NCBI RefSeq assembly: GCF_001653795.1
Contig: NZ_CP011514.1
Span: 2,030,976 to 2,094,975, forward strand
Reading direction: 5' to 3'
Source of the DNA: Mitsuaria sp. 7
GTDB lineage: Bacteria > Pseudomonadota > Gammaproteobacteria > Burkholderiales > Burkholderiaceae_C
Length of the DNA stretch: 64,000 nucleotides
Shown: positions 33,112 through 41,965 of the stretch, one piece after another
Position numbering within the stretch: position 1 is the first letter of the stretch
Layout of the letters: each line of letters begins with the position of its first letter
Translations under genes and position numbers: made by a program
Notes under the pieces: model-generated
Database searches by the model: none
The model's input: only the letters and a program-made list of their open reading frames with translations
Told to the model about the DNA's origin: nothing

Positions 33112-34415
33112 TGCGAAGGTCTTTCGTCGTGGGGGCGGTGCAAGTTCGGATGCGGATGCTTGTGCGCAGGGCTCAGCAGGAGCCGCCGCGCGGTCTCCAG
33201 CAGATGCAGGCGCCCGGGCAGCTCCGCCCGGGTGCAGAACTTCGAGGCCATCGCCGCGTACAGGTCGTCCCGGGCCACGCCGGTCGCGGTCGCGACGGCA
33301 TGCGCGCGGTCGGCCATCGGCAGGCGGGCATAACCGCGCACATGGCGGATCGCCGCGTCGTCGAGCGCCCGCTGCTGCGCGGCGAGCAAGGCGTCGCGGC
33401 CATGGCGATGGAGGTAGGCGCCCATCCCGCGCACCTGCTCCGAGATCGAGCGGCGCAAGCGCGGCGGCGCGGCCAGGCGCGGACCGAAGCGCACCGCGGC
33501 GCGCCACAGCGCGGCCGCCAGCGCCAGCGCGCCCAGCACGATGGCGATCCACCCGGAATGCCACAGCCAGGGCGTCAGGGCCTCGCGCTTCTCGTTCAGA
33601 TAGATCCAGACGGTGGCGCCGGGGTCGGCCTGCACGGTGGCGGCCAGCAGCAGCGCGTTGTCGCAGCCCAAAGGCGACTGGCGCTGGAAGAGCCACGGAC
33701 TGGCGTTGAGCACGGTCACGCTGCCGCGGCCCTGGATCACGCGGATCAGTTGCTGACCGTGTTCCTGCGTGAGCGTCCAGACCGCCTCGCGACCCGGCTT
33801 GACGCGCAGCCGCTTGTTCCAGTTGAACGAGTGGCAGAGATCCAGCGAGTCGATGTCGCCGAAGACCGGCGGCTCGGAGTCCGCCTCGTCGCGGTTCTCG
33901 TCTTCGTCTTCGTCGTCCTTGTGGTTCCCGCCTCCAGCCGCCGAAGCCCCGTGCCCGGGTGCCGGGGTCGGCTTGGCCGCGCGGGCCGCGGCGGCGGCGC
34001 GGGCCTGCTCGCCCTGACGTCTGACCTTCTCGCTGATGTCGAAGGCAAAGACCGGCACCCAACTCTCGAGCCGCGTGTCGTCCCAGTCCGCGCCCTGCAA
34101 CAGCACCAGGTGACCGCCACGCTCGACCCACGCGCGCAGCTGCGCGGCGCGTTCGGGCACCAGCTCCCAGTTGGGCGACAGCAGTACCAGCCGCGCGCCT
34201 TCCGGCGGCATGCGGTCGAGCTGCTCATGGTGCTCCGCGTGCATGCCGAGCTTGCGCATGATCTGCTCGAACGCGTAGACCGGGTTGTCGCGGGCCTCGC
34301 CGGTGGCCGGCCGGGGCACGTCCTCTTCCACCCACTCGGTGTTGTCGGACAGCCACCAGCCGCCGGCGATCAGCACCAGCGCGGCCAGCAGCAGGAACAG
34401 GCGTTCACGCGTCAT
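33108..34415 (-). CDS. DUF4350 domain-containing membrane protein
   Basis: 435 residues from the ATG at 34415. An N-terminal helix (LFLLLAALVLIAGGWW), a GATase-like DUF4350 domain (NPVYAFEQIMRKLGM, RLVLLSPNWELVPERAAQLRAWVERGGHLVLL), an acidic Asp/Glu-rich linker at about 165-185, a second helix near 305-325 and a cytosolic helical end. It is a regular partner in the MoxR/DUF58/DUF4129 cassette. The linker is low-complexity and probably flexible. Overlaps both neighbours by ATGA. Confidence 0.9.
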   Translation of the reverse strand: MTRERLFLLLAALVLIAGGWWLSDNTEWVEEDVPRPATGEARDNPVYAFEQIMRKLGMHAEHHEQLDRMPPEGARLVLLSPNWELVPERAAQLRAWVERGGHLVLLQGADWDDTRLESWVPVFAFDISEKVRRQGEQARAAAAARAAKPTPAPGHGASAAGGGNHKDDEDEDENRDEADSEPPVFGDIDSLDLCHSFNWNKRLRVKPGREAVWTLTQEHGQQLIRVIQGRGSVTVLNASPWLFQRQSPLGCDNALLLAATVQADPGATVWIYLNEKREALTPWLWHSGWIAIVLGALALAAALWRAAVRFGPRLAAPPRLRRSISEQVRGMGAYLHRHGRDALLAAQQRALDDAAIRHVRGYARLPMADRAHAVATATGVARDDLYAAMASKFCTRAELPGRLHLLETARRLLLSPAHKHPHPNLHRPHDERPSQ

Positions 34416-35269
34416 GTCGCGCTCCCCTGCGCCATCCGCGCGTCGAAGTCGGCGCACAGCGCCTCGAAGCGATCGGCGGGCAGCTCGCGCTGCGCATAGG
34501 CCACCGTCTGCCAGCCCGAGACCAGGCGCGACAGGAAGTCCAGCGAGGCGGGCGACACCCGCGCCGCGGCCAGGACCAGGCATTCGCGCTCGGTGCTGGC
34601 CGAGCGGATCGGCACGCCGTGCCCGTGCACCAGCCGCGAGAGCGCGCCGCGGTACAGCAAGGACAGCGCGGCGCGCTGCTCGCCGCGCTGCCAGAGCGCG
34701 CGCGCCGCGGCGCCGATGTCGTCGGGCAGGCTCTCGGGGCGGATGTCCAGCGAGCCCACGTGCGTCGGCGGCGCGGCCTTCAGCGCGCGTCCGCCCTCCT
34801 GTCCCTTGAGCCAGTCCCGCAGGCGCAGCAGCACCCAGATCAGCGCCGCGGCGACTATCAGCCACAGCGCCACGCGCAGGCCCGACGAGAGGTTCTTGAA
34901 CAGCTCGATCCACCAGAGACTGTCGTCAGGCGTCTGGGCCTTCTTCTCCGGCTCCTGGTCCTTGGACTTCTTCTTGAAGCGCAGGACCTTCTTTTTCTCG
35001 TCGCCGGCCCACAGCGGATCGGCGCGGACCTCGCCTTCGGCGGTCCACACGGCGTCGGCGTCGATCGCCGAGGCGGCGACCTTCACCGGCACGGGAGCGA
35101 CGACCGGCGCAGAGGCAGAGGCAGAGGCAGACTCAGAAGCAGACGGCTGCGCCCGCACGCCCGCGCATGCCAGCATCGCAACGGCCAGCAGCAGCGCATG
35201 CAGCAGCGTCAGCGGCAGCGCATGCAGCCCATCCCGCAGCGGCTCACGCAACGGTTCAGGTGAACGCAC
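34412..35269 (-). CDS. DUF4129 domain-containing protein
   Basis: 285 residues from a GTG at 35269. Signal peptide (LTLLHALLLAVAMLACAGVRAQ), a Ser/Ala repeat (SASESASASASAP), a Lys-rich stretch, one membrane helix (about 135-155), and a C-terminal DUF4129 helix (ARALWQRGEQRAALSLLYRGALSRL). DUF4129 is related to transglutaminase-associated C-terminal helices and is a standard part of this cassette. The start overlaps the preceding gene by 14 bp. Confidence 0.87.
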   Translation of the reverse strand: MRSPEPLREPLRDGLHALPLTLLHALLLAVAMLACAGVRAQPSASESASASASAPVVAPVPVKVAASAIDADAVWTAEGEVRADPLWAGDEKKKVLRFKKKSKDQEPEKKAQTPDDSLWWIELFKNLSSGLRVALWLIVAAALIWVLLRLRDWLKGQEGGRALKAAPPTHVGSLDIRPESLPDDIGAAARALWQRGEQRAALSLLYRGALSRLVHGHGVPIRSASTERECLVLAAARVSPASLDFLSRLVSGWQTVAYAQRELPADRFEALCADFDARMAQGSAT

Positions 35270-36002
35270 GGCGGAACTCCTGCTCGATGTCCCAGGCCTC
35301 GAGGACCACGCGGCGGTTCAGGTACATGGCGAAACCCGCCGCGACGTAGAACGGCTCCAGGAACAGCACCACCAGCGCGTAGGCCGAGGCGGTCGCGATG
35401 TCCAGCCCCAGCTGTCCGGCCGCGTGCGCGTCGGGATGGAAGAACCAGTCCCACACGCCGGCGTTGCGGTTCTCCGGCGCGAACCACCAGACCAGCGCGA
35501 TCAGCGCGTAGCCGAGCACGGCTTCCGCATGCGCGAAGGTGACCTGCAGCGCCGTGGCCGCGCCGCGGTTGTCGTTGAGCATCAGCTTGACGCGCTTGCG
35601 CCGCGCGGCGCCGCGCTGGCCTTCGAGCTGCTCGACGGGCTGCGTGTACGCGCGCCACGGCGAGAAGCGCCGCCACAGCAGCGTGCGCAGGAACTGTCCG
35701 CCGAAGACCTGGCGCCGGGCGCGCCACAGGTCGCTCCAGCGCGTCGCCTCGCCGAAGACGGCGCGCGACATCACGAACAGCAGGCTGCGGTCCAGCCAGG
35801 GCTTGAGCCAGAAGAGGATCAGGATGGGCACGATGCCGCCGAGCTCCACCGTGCACATCGCGAGCACCGCGACGACCAGCAGCAGCAGCGTGAAGCAGCG
35901 CCAGATCGACGCCGCCTGCGAACGCACCAGCGCCAGCCCGAGGTCGCAGGCTTCCCCCTGGCTGCGCGGACGCAGGACGATGGCCAGGCCGTCAACGCGC
36001 AT
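35256..36002 (-). CDS. Hypothetical membrane protein of the MoxR cassette
   Basis: 248 residues with four to five helices and a conserved end: EPFYVAAGFAMYLNRRVVLEAWDIEQEFRRAF. An Arg-rich loop (RGAARRKRVK) lies in the middle. I know this shape from the same cassettes in other proteobacteria, where it has no assigned role. It overlaps the SpoIIM-like gene by 11 bp and DUF4129 by 14 bp, so it belongs to the coupled operon. Confidence 0.85.
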   Translation of the reverse strand: MRVDGLAIVLRPRSQGEACDLGLALVRSQAASIWRCFTLLLLVVAVLAMCTVELGGIVPILILFWLKPWLDRSLLFVMSRAVFGEATRWSDLWRARRQVFGGQFLRTLLWRRFSPWRAYTQPVEQLEGQRGAARRKRVKLMLNDNRGAATALQVTFAHAEAVLGYALIALVWWFAPENRNAGVWDWFFHPDAHAAGQLGLDIATASAYALVVLFLEPFYVAAGFAMYLNRRVVLEAWDIEQEFRRAFT

Positions 36003-36972
36003 GGTTGGTCTCCCGGCCCGTATGTCTGCCCATCAGGCCCAGCCACGCCACCACCAGCGCCCAGCACACGGCGGCCACGCCGTACTTGACGTTCGGGGCG
36101 ACCCAGGCCGCGGAGGACCAGAAGGCCTCGAAGGCGGCGGCGACCAGCAGCAGGAAGAAGGCCGCGTAGACGATGGGCACGGCGGCGCGCGCGGACGCGG
36201 CCAGCGCCTCGATGCGGCCCAGGCGTCCGGGCGCCAGCCAGCCCAGGCCCATGCGCAATCCCGCCGCGCCGCAGAGCACGATGCCGGTCAGTTCGAAGGC
36301 CGAGTGCGTGGCCACGAAGGGCCAGAAGTTGTGGCCGAGTCCGACGCGCGTCAGATGCCCGGCGACCGCACCGATCACCAGCCCGTTGTAGAGCAGCATG
36401 AAGGCGCTGCCCACGCCCGCCAGGATGCCGGCGCCGAAGCAGCGGAAGCCGATGCCGACGTTGTGGAAGATGTAGACGCCGAACATCTGCCAGTCGTCGC
36501 CGGCCTCGCGCAGGCGGCCGAGCACGTTCTTGCCGTCGCCGTACATGGCCTCGAAGTCGCGCAGCTGGCTCGCGTCCAGCATCCGCAGCGCGAAGTCCGG
36601 ACCGGACCAGGCGAGCAGGAAGGCCGCGACCAGCGGCACGGCGAACAGCAGCAGCGCCGCCAGCACGAAGCGCCCTTGCGCGCGCACGGCGCGCGGCAGA
36701 TCGGCGCGCAGCAGGCGCGAGAGCTGCCGCAGGCCGTAGTCCTGGCGGCGGTAGATGAGCTGGTGCGCGTCCTGCGTCAGCGCTTCCAGCCGCGCCACCA
36801 GGTGGATCGGATAGGCGCGCGACTGCGCCAGCGCGAGGTGCTCGCAGACGCGGCGGTACTGCGACGCGAGCAGCGCGCCGTCGGCGCTCTTGCCCAGCTT
36901 CGCGAGCGCGAGTTCCGCGGCGAAGGCCTCCCACAGCGGGCCGTAGGTCGCCTCGAAATGCATCGGGGTCAT
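35992..36972 (-). CDS. Stage II sporulation protein M-like (SpoIIM) membrane protein
   Basis: 326 residues. N-terminal soluble helices (RRVCEHLALAQSRAYP), then five to six helices with family segments (VYIFHNVGIGFRCFGAGILAGVGSAFMLLYNGLVIGAVAGHL, FWPFVATHSAFELTGIVLCGAAGLRMGLGWLAPG). In non-sporulating bacteria this family accompanies MoxR/RDD genes. The ATG at 36972 overlaps the RDD stop as ATGA. Confidence 0.9.
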   Translation of the reverse strand: MTPMHFEATYGPLWEAFAAELALAKLGKSADGALLASQYRRVCEHLALAQSRAYPIHLVARLEALTQDAHQLIYRRQDYGLRQLSRLLRADLPRAVRAQGRFVLAALLLFAVPLVAAFLLAWSGPDFALRMLDASQLRDFEAMYGDGKNVLGRLREAGDDWQMFGVYIFHNVGIGFRCFGAGILAGVGSAFMLLYNGLVIGAVAGHLTRVGLGHNFWPFVATHSAFELTGIVLCGAAGLRMGLGWLAPGRLGRIEALAASARAAVPIVYAAFFLLLVAAAFEAFWSSAAWVAPNVKYGVAAVCWALVVAWLGLMGRHTGRETNHAR

Positions 36973-37607
36973 GTGCGTTTCCCCATCAACCATTGCGCCA
37001 CGCCGAGCAGGCGCTCGGACGCGCCGCGCGGCTTCTCGCCCGGCACCTCCGCCGGCAGCGCGGGCGCGGCCAGCTTCGCCAGTTCCTCGAAGCGTTCCGG
37101 CGTCAGCCGTTTCGCGCGACCGGCCCAGGACCGGATGGCGGCCTGCTCGCCCTGGCTCAGCGGGCGCGCCGGCGCGAGCGGGGGCGCATCGGGCGGCGCG
37201 TCGTGCAGGACCACGGGCTGGGCGTACACGACGAGCGTGCCGGCGGCCAGGTCGCCCAGGCGCTTGCAATCACGGTTCAGCAGCATGGTCACGATGCCGA
37301 AGGCATAGGCCAGCGGCAGGAAGTCCGCGACCCGCAGCAGGTTGCGGGTCACCGAGGCCGCCGGGGTGACGGGCAGTCCGGTGTCCATGACGACGCGCAG
37401 GCCCACCGCCTGCTTGCCGGGCGTGGCGCCGGAGCGGCCCAGTTCGAAGGCGATCGGGTACAGCCACTCGATGAGGAACATCCCGATCAGCATCAGGCCG
37501 AAGCCCAGGCCGCCCAGGCCGCCGAAGGCGCCCAGCGACATCACCAGGACCAGGTCGAGGATGAGCCGGATGAACAGGTCAAGCAGGAAGGCCATGGTCC
37601 GTGACAC
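36969..37607 (-). CDS. RDD family membrane protein (start possibly CTG at 37706)
   Basis: 212 residues from the GTG at 37607. RDD signature SRTMAFLLDLFIR with conserved Arg and Asp, GATPGKQAVGLRV, RNLLRVADFLP and NRDCKRLGDLAAGTLVV; a cytosolic C-terminal extension follows. The GTG begins right at the domain edge, and 33 codons upstream still read like the family N-terminus (ETPEGIVLSLRPAGLVSR). The only start-like codon further up is CTG at 37706, which overlaps the upstream stop as CTGA. The true protein is probably the longer one. Confidence 0.85.
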   Translation of the reverse strand: MSRTMAFLLDLFIRLILDLVLVMSLGAFGGLGGLGFGLMLIGMFLIEWLYPIAFELGRSGATPGKQAVGLRVVMDTGLPVTPAASVTRNLLRVADFLPLAYAFGIVTMLLNRDCKRLGDLAAGTLVVYAQPVVLHDAPPDAPPLAPARPLSQGEQAAIRSWAGRAKRLTPERFEELAKLAAPALPAEVPGEKPRGASERLLGVAQWLMGKRT

Positions 37608-37702
37608 GAGCCCGGCGGGCCGCAGGGACAGGACGATGCCTTCCGGGGTCTCGGCCGGCGACAGCGTGTCGATGCGCGGCGCGGGCGTGGCGGGATGCGA
37701 GC

Positions 37703-38221
37703 TCAGAGCTTGATCACCTTCGTGTCGGCGATCGTGTCATGCAGGCACTGGCGCGACTCGCGGAAGATGAGCAGGCAGTCGAGGAGCGAATAGATCGCCG
37801 CGCTGGCGGCGAAACAGTTCATCAGGATCCCGACCCCGTAGCGAAGGCCGAGCAGGCGCCAGGCGTCCGGCGTCGATCCGTCGGAGCGCACGATACGCAC
37901 CCGGCAGATCATCTTCCCGACGGTCTGGCCGCGCTTGAGCAGGGGCCACGCTTGCACGATCAGGAAAAGTGGCACGCCGATGATCACGGACGGCAGGTTG
38001 AACGCCGTAAGAGACATGCTGTCGAAGTTCTTGAACAGTTCGTCCGCCGCGGGGATCAGCTTCAGGACTGCGGTCATCAACGTCCAGAGGATCAGGGCAT
38101 CCAGCAGCGCGGCAGCGAGACGGGTGCCACGCCCGGCCAGGACGTCACCGGACTCCGACGTCGCCACGTCGGCCACCACGGCCTGGGGCGGCGCGAAACG
38201 GTCTTCGGTGGAAACTGACAT
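37703..38221 (-). CDS. RDD family membrane protein
   Basis: 172 residues; GGGAGG before the ATG is the strongest ribosome site of the cassette, marking it as the first gene of the operon. RDD landmarks: LAGRGTRLAAALLDALILW, KRGQTVGKMICRVRIVRSDGS, and RQCLHDTIADTKVIKL at the end. Three or four helices. Function unknown; RDD proteins are thought to be small transporters or scaffolds. The promoter should lie within 38222-38234 or further upstream, through the 38235 gene. Confidence 0.9.
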   Translation of the reverse strand: MSVSTEDRFAPPQAVVADVATSESGDVLAGRGTRLAAALLDALILWTLMTAVLKLIPAADELFKNFDSMSLTAFNLPSVIIGVPLFLIVQAWPLLKRGQTVGKMICRVRIVRSDGSTPDAWRLLGLRYGVGILMNCFAASAAIYSLLDCLLIFRESRQCLHDTIADTKVIKL

Positions 38222-38234
38222 GCTTCCCTCCCTC

Positions 38235-38453
38235 TCAGAATTTTGGAGGGGATTGTGTCAGTGCTTCTAGGGGTTGGTCGATGGGGGCTTCACCGACCTG
38301 GGCGGGATCCGCCACACCCTCTGGGGGGATTGCCGCCTCAGGGTTGTCACGCAGGGGCCGGGTCTTGCTCCTCAACATCTCGACCTCCGAATCGGCTTCA
38401 GAAGGCTCCATGAAGCCGCGCAGTTCCTGGAACTCGAGATCGGAAAGCTTCAT
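38235..38453 (-). CDS. Small hypothetical protein overlapping the HTH gene
   Basis: 72 residues, acidic, Pro/Glu-rich, no recognisable domain. Its ATG overlaps the stop of the gene at 38450 as ATGA, which supports translation. If the upstream gene is an antitoxin of the Xre/MbcA type, the toxin should be here, but this product is far too short for a RES-domain toxin. It may be a remnant or a separate small partner. Confidence 0.5.
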   Translation of the reverse strand: MKLSDLEFQELRGFMEPSEADSEVEMLRSKTRPLRDNPEAAIPPEGVADPAQVGEAPIDQPLEALTQSPPKF

Positions 38454-38929
38454 TGCTGGAGAAAGGCTGAGTCGGCCAACTCCAGTACTCGCTCCGAGCG
38501 TCCTTGTTCGATGGCTTGTCGGGGGGTCACTCCTTCGAGCCCACCCAGGGGGGTTTCGAGGAAGCTCAGGATCGCCCAGCCGCCGGTGACGCCCAGCGCC
38601 TTGGAAAGTGCGGGCAGCAGCTCCCAGAGGGCTGGTTCAAACTGCCAACGTGGCAGGCGATAGCCTCGACGCGTCTGGCTCAGGCCGATGGCGCGCCCCT
38701 TCGCGATCCAGGCGTTGATGGTCACCCGTGAGGTGCCTGCGAGAACCGCGGCCTCCTCCGTCGACAACATGTCGTCCGCATTGAGTCGCGCCTGTCGCCA
38801 CTCTTGGCTTGCGGCGAGCAGCGCCTTGGTCTCTGCCACCGACACGTATGACGACGGCGCGCGCGGGCGCGTCGCCGCGGCGACCTTGGTTCGACGGCGT
38901 GGAGGGACAGGTGTTGACGACGGCTTCAT
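38450..38929 (-). CDS. HTH protein with MbcA/ParS/Xre-like C-terminal domain
   Basis: 159 residues. Basic N-terminus, then a helix-turn-helix of excisionase type (LSTEEAAVLAGTSRVTINAWIAKGRAIGLSQTRRGYRLPRWQFEP). The C-terminal 60 residues (LSKALGVTGGWAILSFLETPLGGLEGVTPRQAIEQGRSERVLELA) match the pattern of the antitoxin domain that binds RES toxins: TP-x3-I/L plus a terminal helix. No RES toxin is seen, so it could be an orphan antitoxin or a plain regulator. Confidence 0.78.
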   Translation of the reverse strand: MKPSSTPVPPRRRTKVAAATRPRAPSSYVSVAETKALLAASQEWRQARLNADDMLSTEEAAVLAGTSRVTINAWIAKGRAIGLSQTRRGYRLPRWQFEPALWELLPALSKALGVTGGWAILSFLETPLGGLEGVTPRQAIEQGRSERVLELADSAFLQQ

Positions 38930-39095
38930 GGGCGCTCCGGAGACGTAACGAAAGACTACCTGCGCCGGGGCAGGCTGGACAAGTTCGTTAAGTACGGAAA
39001 GCTCGATAAGAGTTCCAGCCGAACGGTCGCCGATGTGCGGCTCGGGTGGCTGCCGTCACTCGAAACTGGGAGAAGCTGGAAATCGCAATGGACGA

Positions 39096-39500
39096 TCAGT
39101 TCCGGTCCGGCCTGACCGGAAGTCCGCCAGAGGAACCATCCGCCTCGGTCACGCGGCCGCTCGCCCGCCGGCTGGCGCGGCTGCCGGTAGCGGGCTTGGC
39201 GGTTTCAGCCGGCGCGGTGGTCACAGGCGACGACGTGTCGGGAGAATCGACCTCGGGCGCCGGAGCAGGCGTCTGCGTGGCGGCCGGCGCTGGCACTGCC
39301 GGAGATACCGTCTGCGCAGCCGGACGCGTCGACGACGCCGCCGGCTGATTCATCGAGGCCGCATCCAGCGGAGGCCCCACAGTCCCGGACTGGCGCCGGC
39401 TGGCGTTGGTCGACACCGGCGGTTCGGTCGTCTGCGCGATGGCGGCGGCCGCAAGCAGGGTCACGCAGAACGCGCTCAGGAAGATGCTGAATTGCTTCAT
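39096..39500 (-). CDS. Small secreted Pro/Ala/Thr-rich protein
   Basis: 134 residues; GGAGG before the ATG at 39500. Signal peptide KQFSIFLSAFCVTLLAAAAIAQ, then an Ala/Pro/Thr/Ser-rich mature chain without a recognisable fold, with an Arg-rich end. Probably a periplasmic or surface linker-type protein. Divergent from the bacteriophytochrome gene. The frame stays open upstream to 39656 but lacks a start signal. Confidence 0.65.
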   Translation of the reverse strand: MKQFSIFLSAFCVTLLAAAAIAQTTEPPVSTNASRRQSGTVGPPLDAASMNQPAASSTRPAAQTVSPAVPAPAATQTPAPAPEVDSPDTSSPVTTAPAETAKPATGSRASRRASGRVTEADGSSGGLPVRPDRN

Positions 39501-39727
39501 CGCCTGTCCTCCAGGGAAACGGAGTTCCGGGGTGGGCGCGGAACTTCGGCGCCGGACGGACCAAGTGGCAATCCGCGCTCCCAGCCAGACCCAGCCCCTC
39601 TGAGACCCTGCCGGAAATCCTTCAAGGCCCCTCCACGGCCCCTTCAAGACCCCCATCCCCGGGTCCGCGCGAGGTCGGGCGACAACCCCCTGAAGGTACA
39701 GTGCGGGACCCCTTTCCCCCAGTCCCC

Positions 39728-41884
39728 ATGGAACGTCTCGAGCCTTCGTTTCCGACGCTGCAGTCCTGCGCCGACGAGCCCATCCACATCCCCGGATCCA
39801 TCCAGCCGCACGGCCTGCTGCTCGCGCTGCGCGAGGGCCGCATCGCCGCCTGGAGCGACAACGTGCCGGCGCTGCTCGGCTTCCAGCCGGCGCTGGGCCT
39901 TCCGTGGCAAGAGCTGGCCCTGCCCGGCACGGTCCACAGCGAGCTCACCCTGCTCGCCGACGAAGCCGCGCTGACGCCCGGCATGCCGGCCTTCTGCGAG
40001 GTCGAGCTCGGCGGACGGCCGCATGACGCCGTCGTCCACGTCCACGACCACCACACGCTGATCGAGATCGAGCCCCGCACCCAGCCGCTGGCGCCGCTCA
40101 GCTCGCAGGCGCGGGTCTACGACCGCGTGCGCCGCGCCGGATCGATGGAGGCCGTGCTGCAGGTCGCCGTCGACGCGATCCGCGCGTGGACCGGCTTCGA
40201 CCGGGTGATGGCCTACCGCTTCCGCCATGACGACAGCGGCGAGGTCGAGGCGGAAGCCAAGTCGGACGCCCTCTCCTCCTACCGCGGCCTGCGTTATCCG
40301 GCCAGCGACATCCCGGCGCAGGCGCGCCGGCTCTACCTGCTCAACACGCTGCGGCTGATCCCGCACGTCAGCTACCGCGCGGTCGCGCTGGTCGGCCATC
40401 CGGACGCGCCGCCGCTGGACCTGACGCACTCGGTGCTGCGCAGCGTCTCGCCCATCCACGTCGAGTACCTGCACAACATGGGCGTGGGCGCGTCGATGAG
40501 CGTCTCCATCGTCGTCAACGACAAGCTCTGGGGCCTGATCGCCTGCCACCACATGAGCTCGCTGCAGGTGCCGTATCCGGTGCGCTCGGACTGCGACGTG
40601 CTGGCCAACATCCTGTCGTCGGCGATCGCGACGATCGAGGCGCGCGAGTTTGCGCGTCGTCAGGCCGACACGGCCTCGCTGATCGGCGAACTGGCGGGCG
40701 ATCTCTCGATCGCGGACGACGCCATCACCGCCCTGCTCGGCCAGTCGCCGCGCCTGCGCGAGGTGCTGCGCGCCGACACGCTGGTGCTGGCGCAGCAGAG
40801 CAAGGTGGTCTCGGACGGCGACCTGCCGCAGGAACTGGCGGTGGCCATCGCGACGGTGCCCTGGACCGGCGACATGCCGGCCCTGCGGTCCTGCAGCGAC
40901 GACTGGCCGCAGGAATTGCGACCGCTGCTCGGCCAATGGGTCGGCGCGATGTGCATCCCCTTTGACGCCAGCAACGGCGGCCGCCTGATCGCGCTGCGCA
41001 AGGAGCAGCGCGAGACGGTCCGCTGGGCCGGCCAGCCCGACAAGGTCGTGGCGCGCGGCCCCAACGGTCCGCGGCTGACGCCGCGCGGCTCGTTCACCGA
41101 GTGGCGCGAGCAGGTCAAGGACTGCGCCGAGCCATGGACGGAGACGGATGTGCGTTTCGGCAAGCAGTTGATGCTGGAGCTGCAGCGCACGGCCGCGGCG
41201 CGGCATGCCGAGGTGGAGCAGGCGCGTCGCAATCTGCTGGCCATGCTCGGTCACGACCTGCGCGATCCGCTGCAGGCGATCCAGATGGTGGCGGGCGTGC
41301 TCAAGCGCGAGCCCGATCCGGCGCAGACGGGCCGGCTGGGCGCACGGCTGGACGCGTCGAGCGGACGGATGCACCGGCTCATCACGCAGGTGCTGGACTT
41401 CAGCCGGGCGGAAGTCGGGATGCAGCTGCACACCGAGCTGCGCTCACTGGACCTGGAGGCGCTGCTGCTGGACCTGGTCGAGGAAGTACGGATGGGACAT
41501 CCGGGCTTCGAGATCGTCGCCCGTACGGCGGGGCCGGCCATGGTGAACGGCGACTCCGTGCGGCTGGCGCAGGCGATGTCCAACCTCATCGCGAACGCAC
41601 GCAACTACGGCGCGCCGGGACGGCCGGTGGCGGTGTCGCTCGAACCGACGGGCGATGGCGGCCAGCGGTTCAGCGTGGCCAACGAGGCCGACGAGATCCC
41701 GGCGGTGGTGGCGACCGAGCTGTTCGAGCCGTTCAAGCGCGGCCTCGAGCGCGGCGCCCCGAATCGCAGCGGACTGGGGCTCGGCCTCTACATCACGCGA
41801 CGCATCGTCGAGGAGCACGGCGGGACGCTGGGCTATCGGTATGAGGCGCCGAATGTGGTGTTCGAGTTCACGGTGGCTGGATGA
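39728..41884 (+). CDS. Bacteriophytochrome sensor histidine kinase
   Basis: 718 residues from the ATG at 39728. PAS domain with the biliverdin-binding C14 (LQSCADEPIHIPGSIQPHG); GAF with PASDIP (D194) and SPIHVEYLHNMGVGASMS; PHY with the tongue motif PRGSF (452-456); then HisKA (H509 in LAMLGHDLRDPLQAIQ) and HATPase (NLIANARNYGAPG, GLGLGLYITRRI). It senses red/far-red light through covalently bound biliverdin. No heme oxygenase gene and no response regulator are adjacent. Confidence 0.95.
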   Translation: MERLEPSFPTLQSCADEPIHIPGSIQPHGLLLALREGRIAAWSDNVPALLGFQPALGLPWQELALPGTVHSELTLLADEAALTPGMPAFCEVELGGRPHDAVVHVHDHHTLIEIEPRTQPLAPLSSQARVYDRVRRAGSMEAVLQVAVDAIRAWTGFDRVMAYRFRHDDSGEVEAEAKSDALSSYRGLRYPASDIPAQARRLYLLNTLRLIPHVSYRAVALVGHPDAPPLDLTHSVLRSVSPIHVEYLHNMGVGASMSVSIVVNDKLWGLIACHHMSSLQVPYPVRSDCDVLANILSSAIATIEAREFARRQADTASLIGELAGDLSIADDAITALLGQSPRLREVLRADTLVLAQQSKVVSDGDLPQELAVAIATVPWTGDMPALRSCSDDWPQELRPLLGQWVGAMCIPFDASNGGRLIALRKEQRETVRWAGQPDKVVARGPNGPRLTPRGSFTEWREQVKDCAEPWTETDVRFGKQLMLELQRTAAARHAEVEQARRNLLAMLGHDLRDPLQAIQMVAGVLKREPDPAQTGRLGARLDASSGRMHRLITQVLDFSRAEVGMQLHTELRSLDLEALLLDLVEEVRMGHPGFEIVARTAGPAMVNGDSVRLAQAMSNLIANARNYGAPGRPVAVSLEPTGDGGQRFSVANEADEIPAVVATELFEPFKRGLERGAPNRSGLGLGLYITRRIVEEHGGTLGYRYEAPNVVFEFTVAG

Positions 41885-41965
41885 TGACACCCTCCACACG
41901 CGTATTGAGCTCGATGCCTGCAACACCGATGCCCTCTCCGGCTCGGGCGGCCTGAACTCGGAGAC

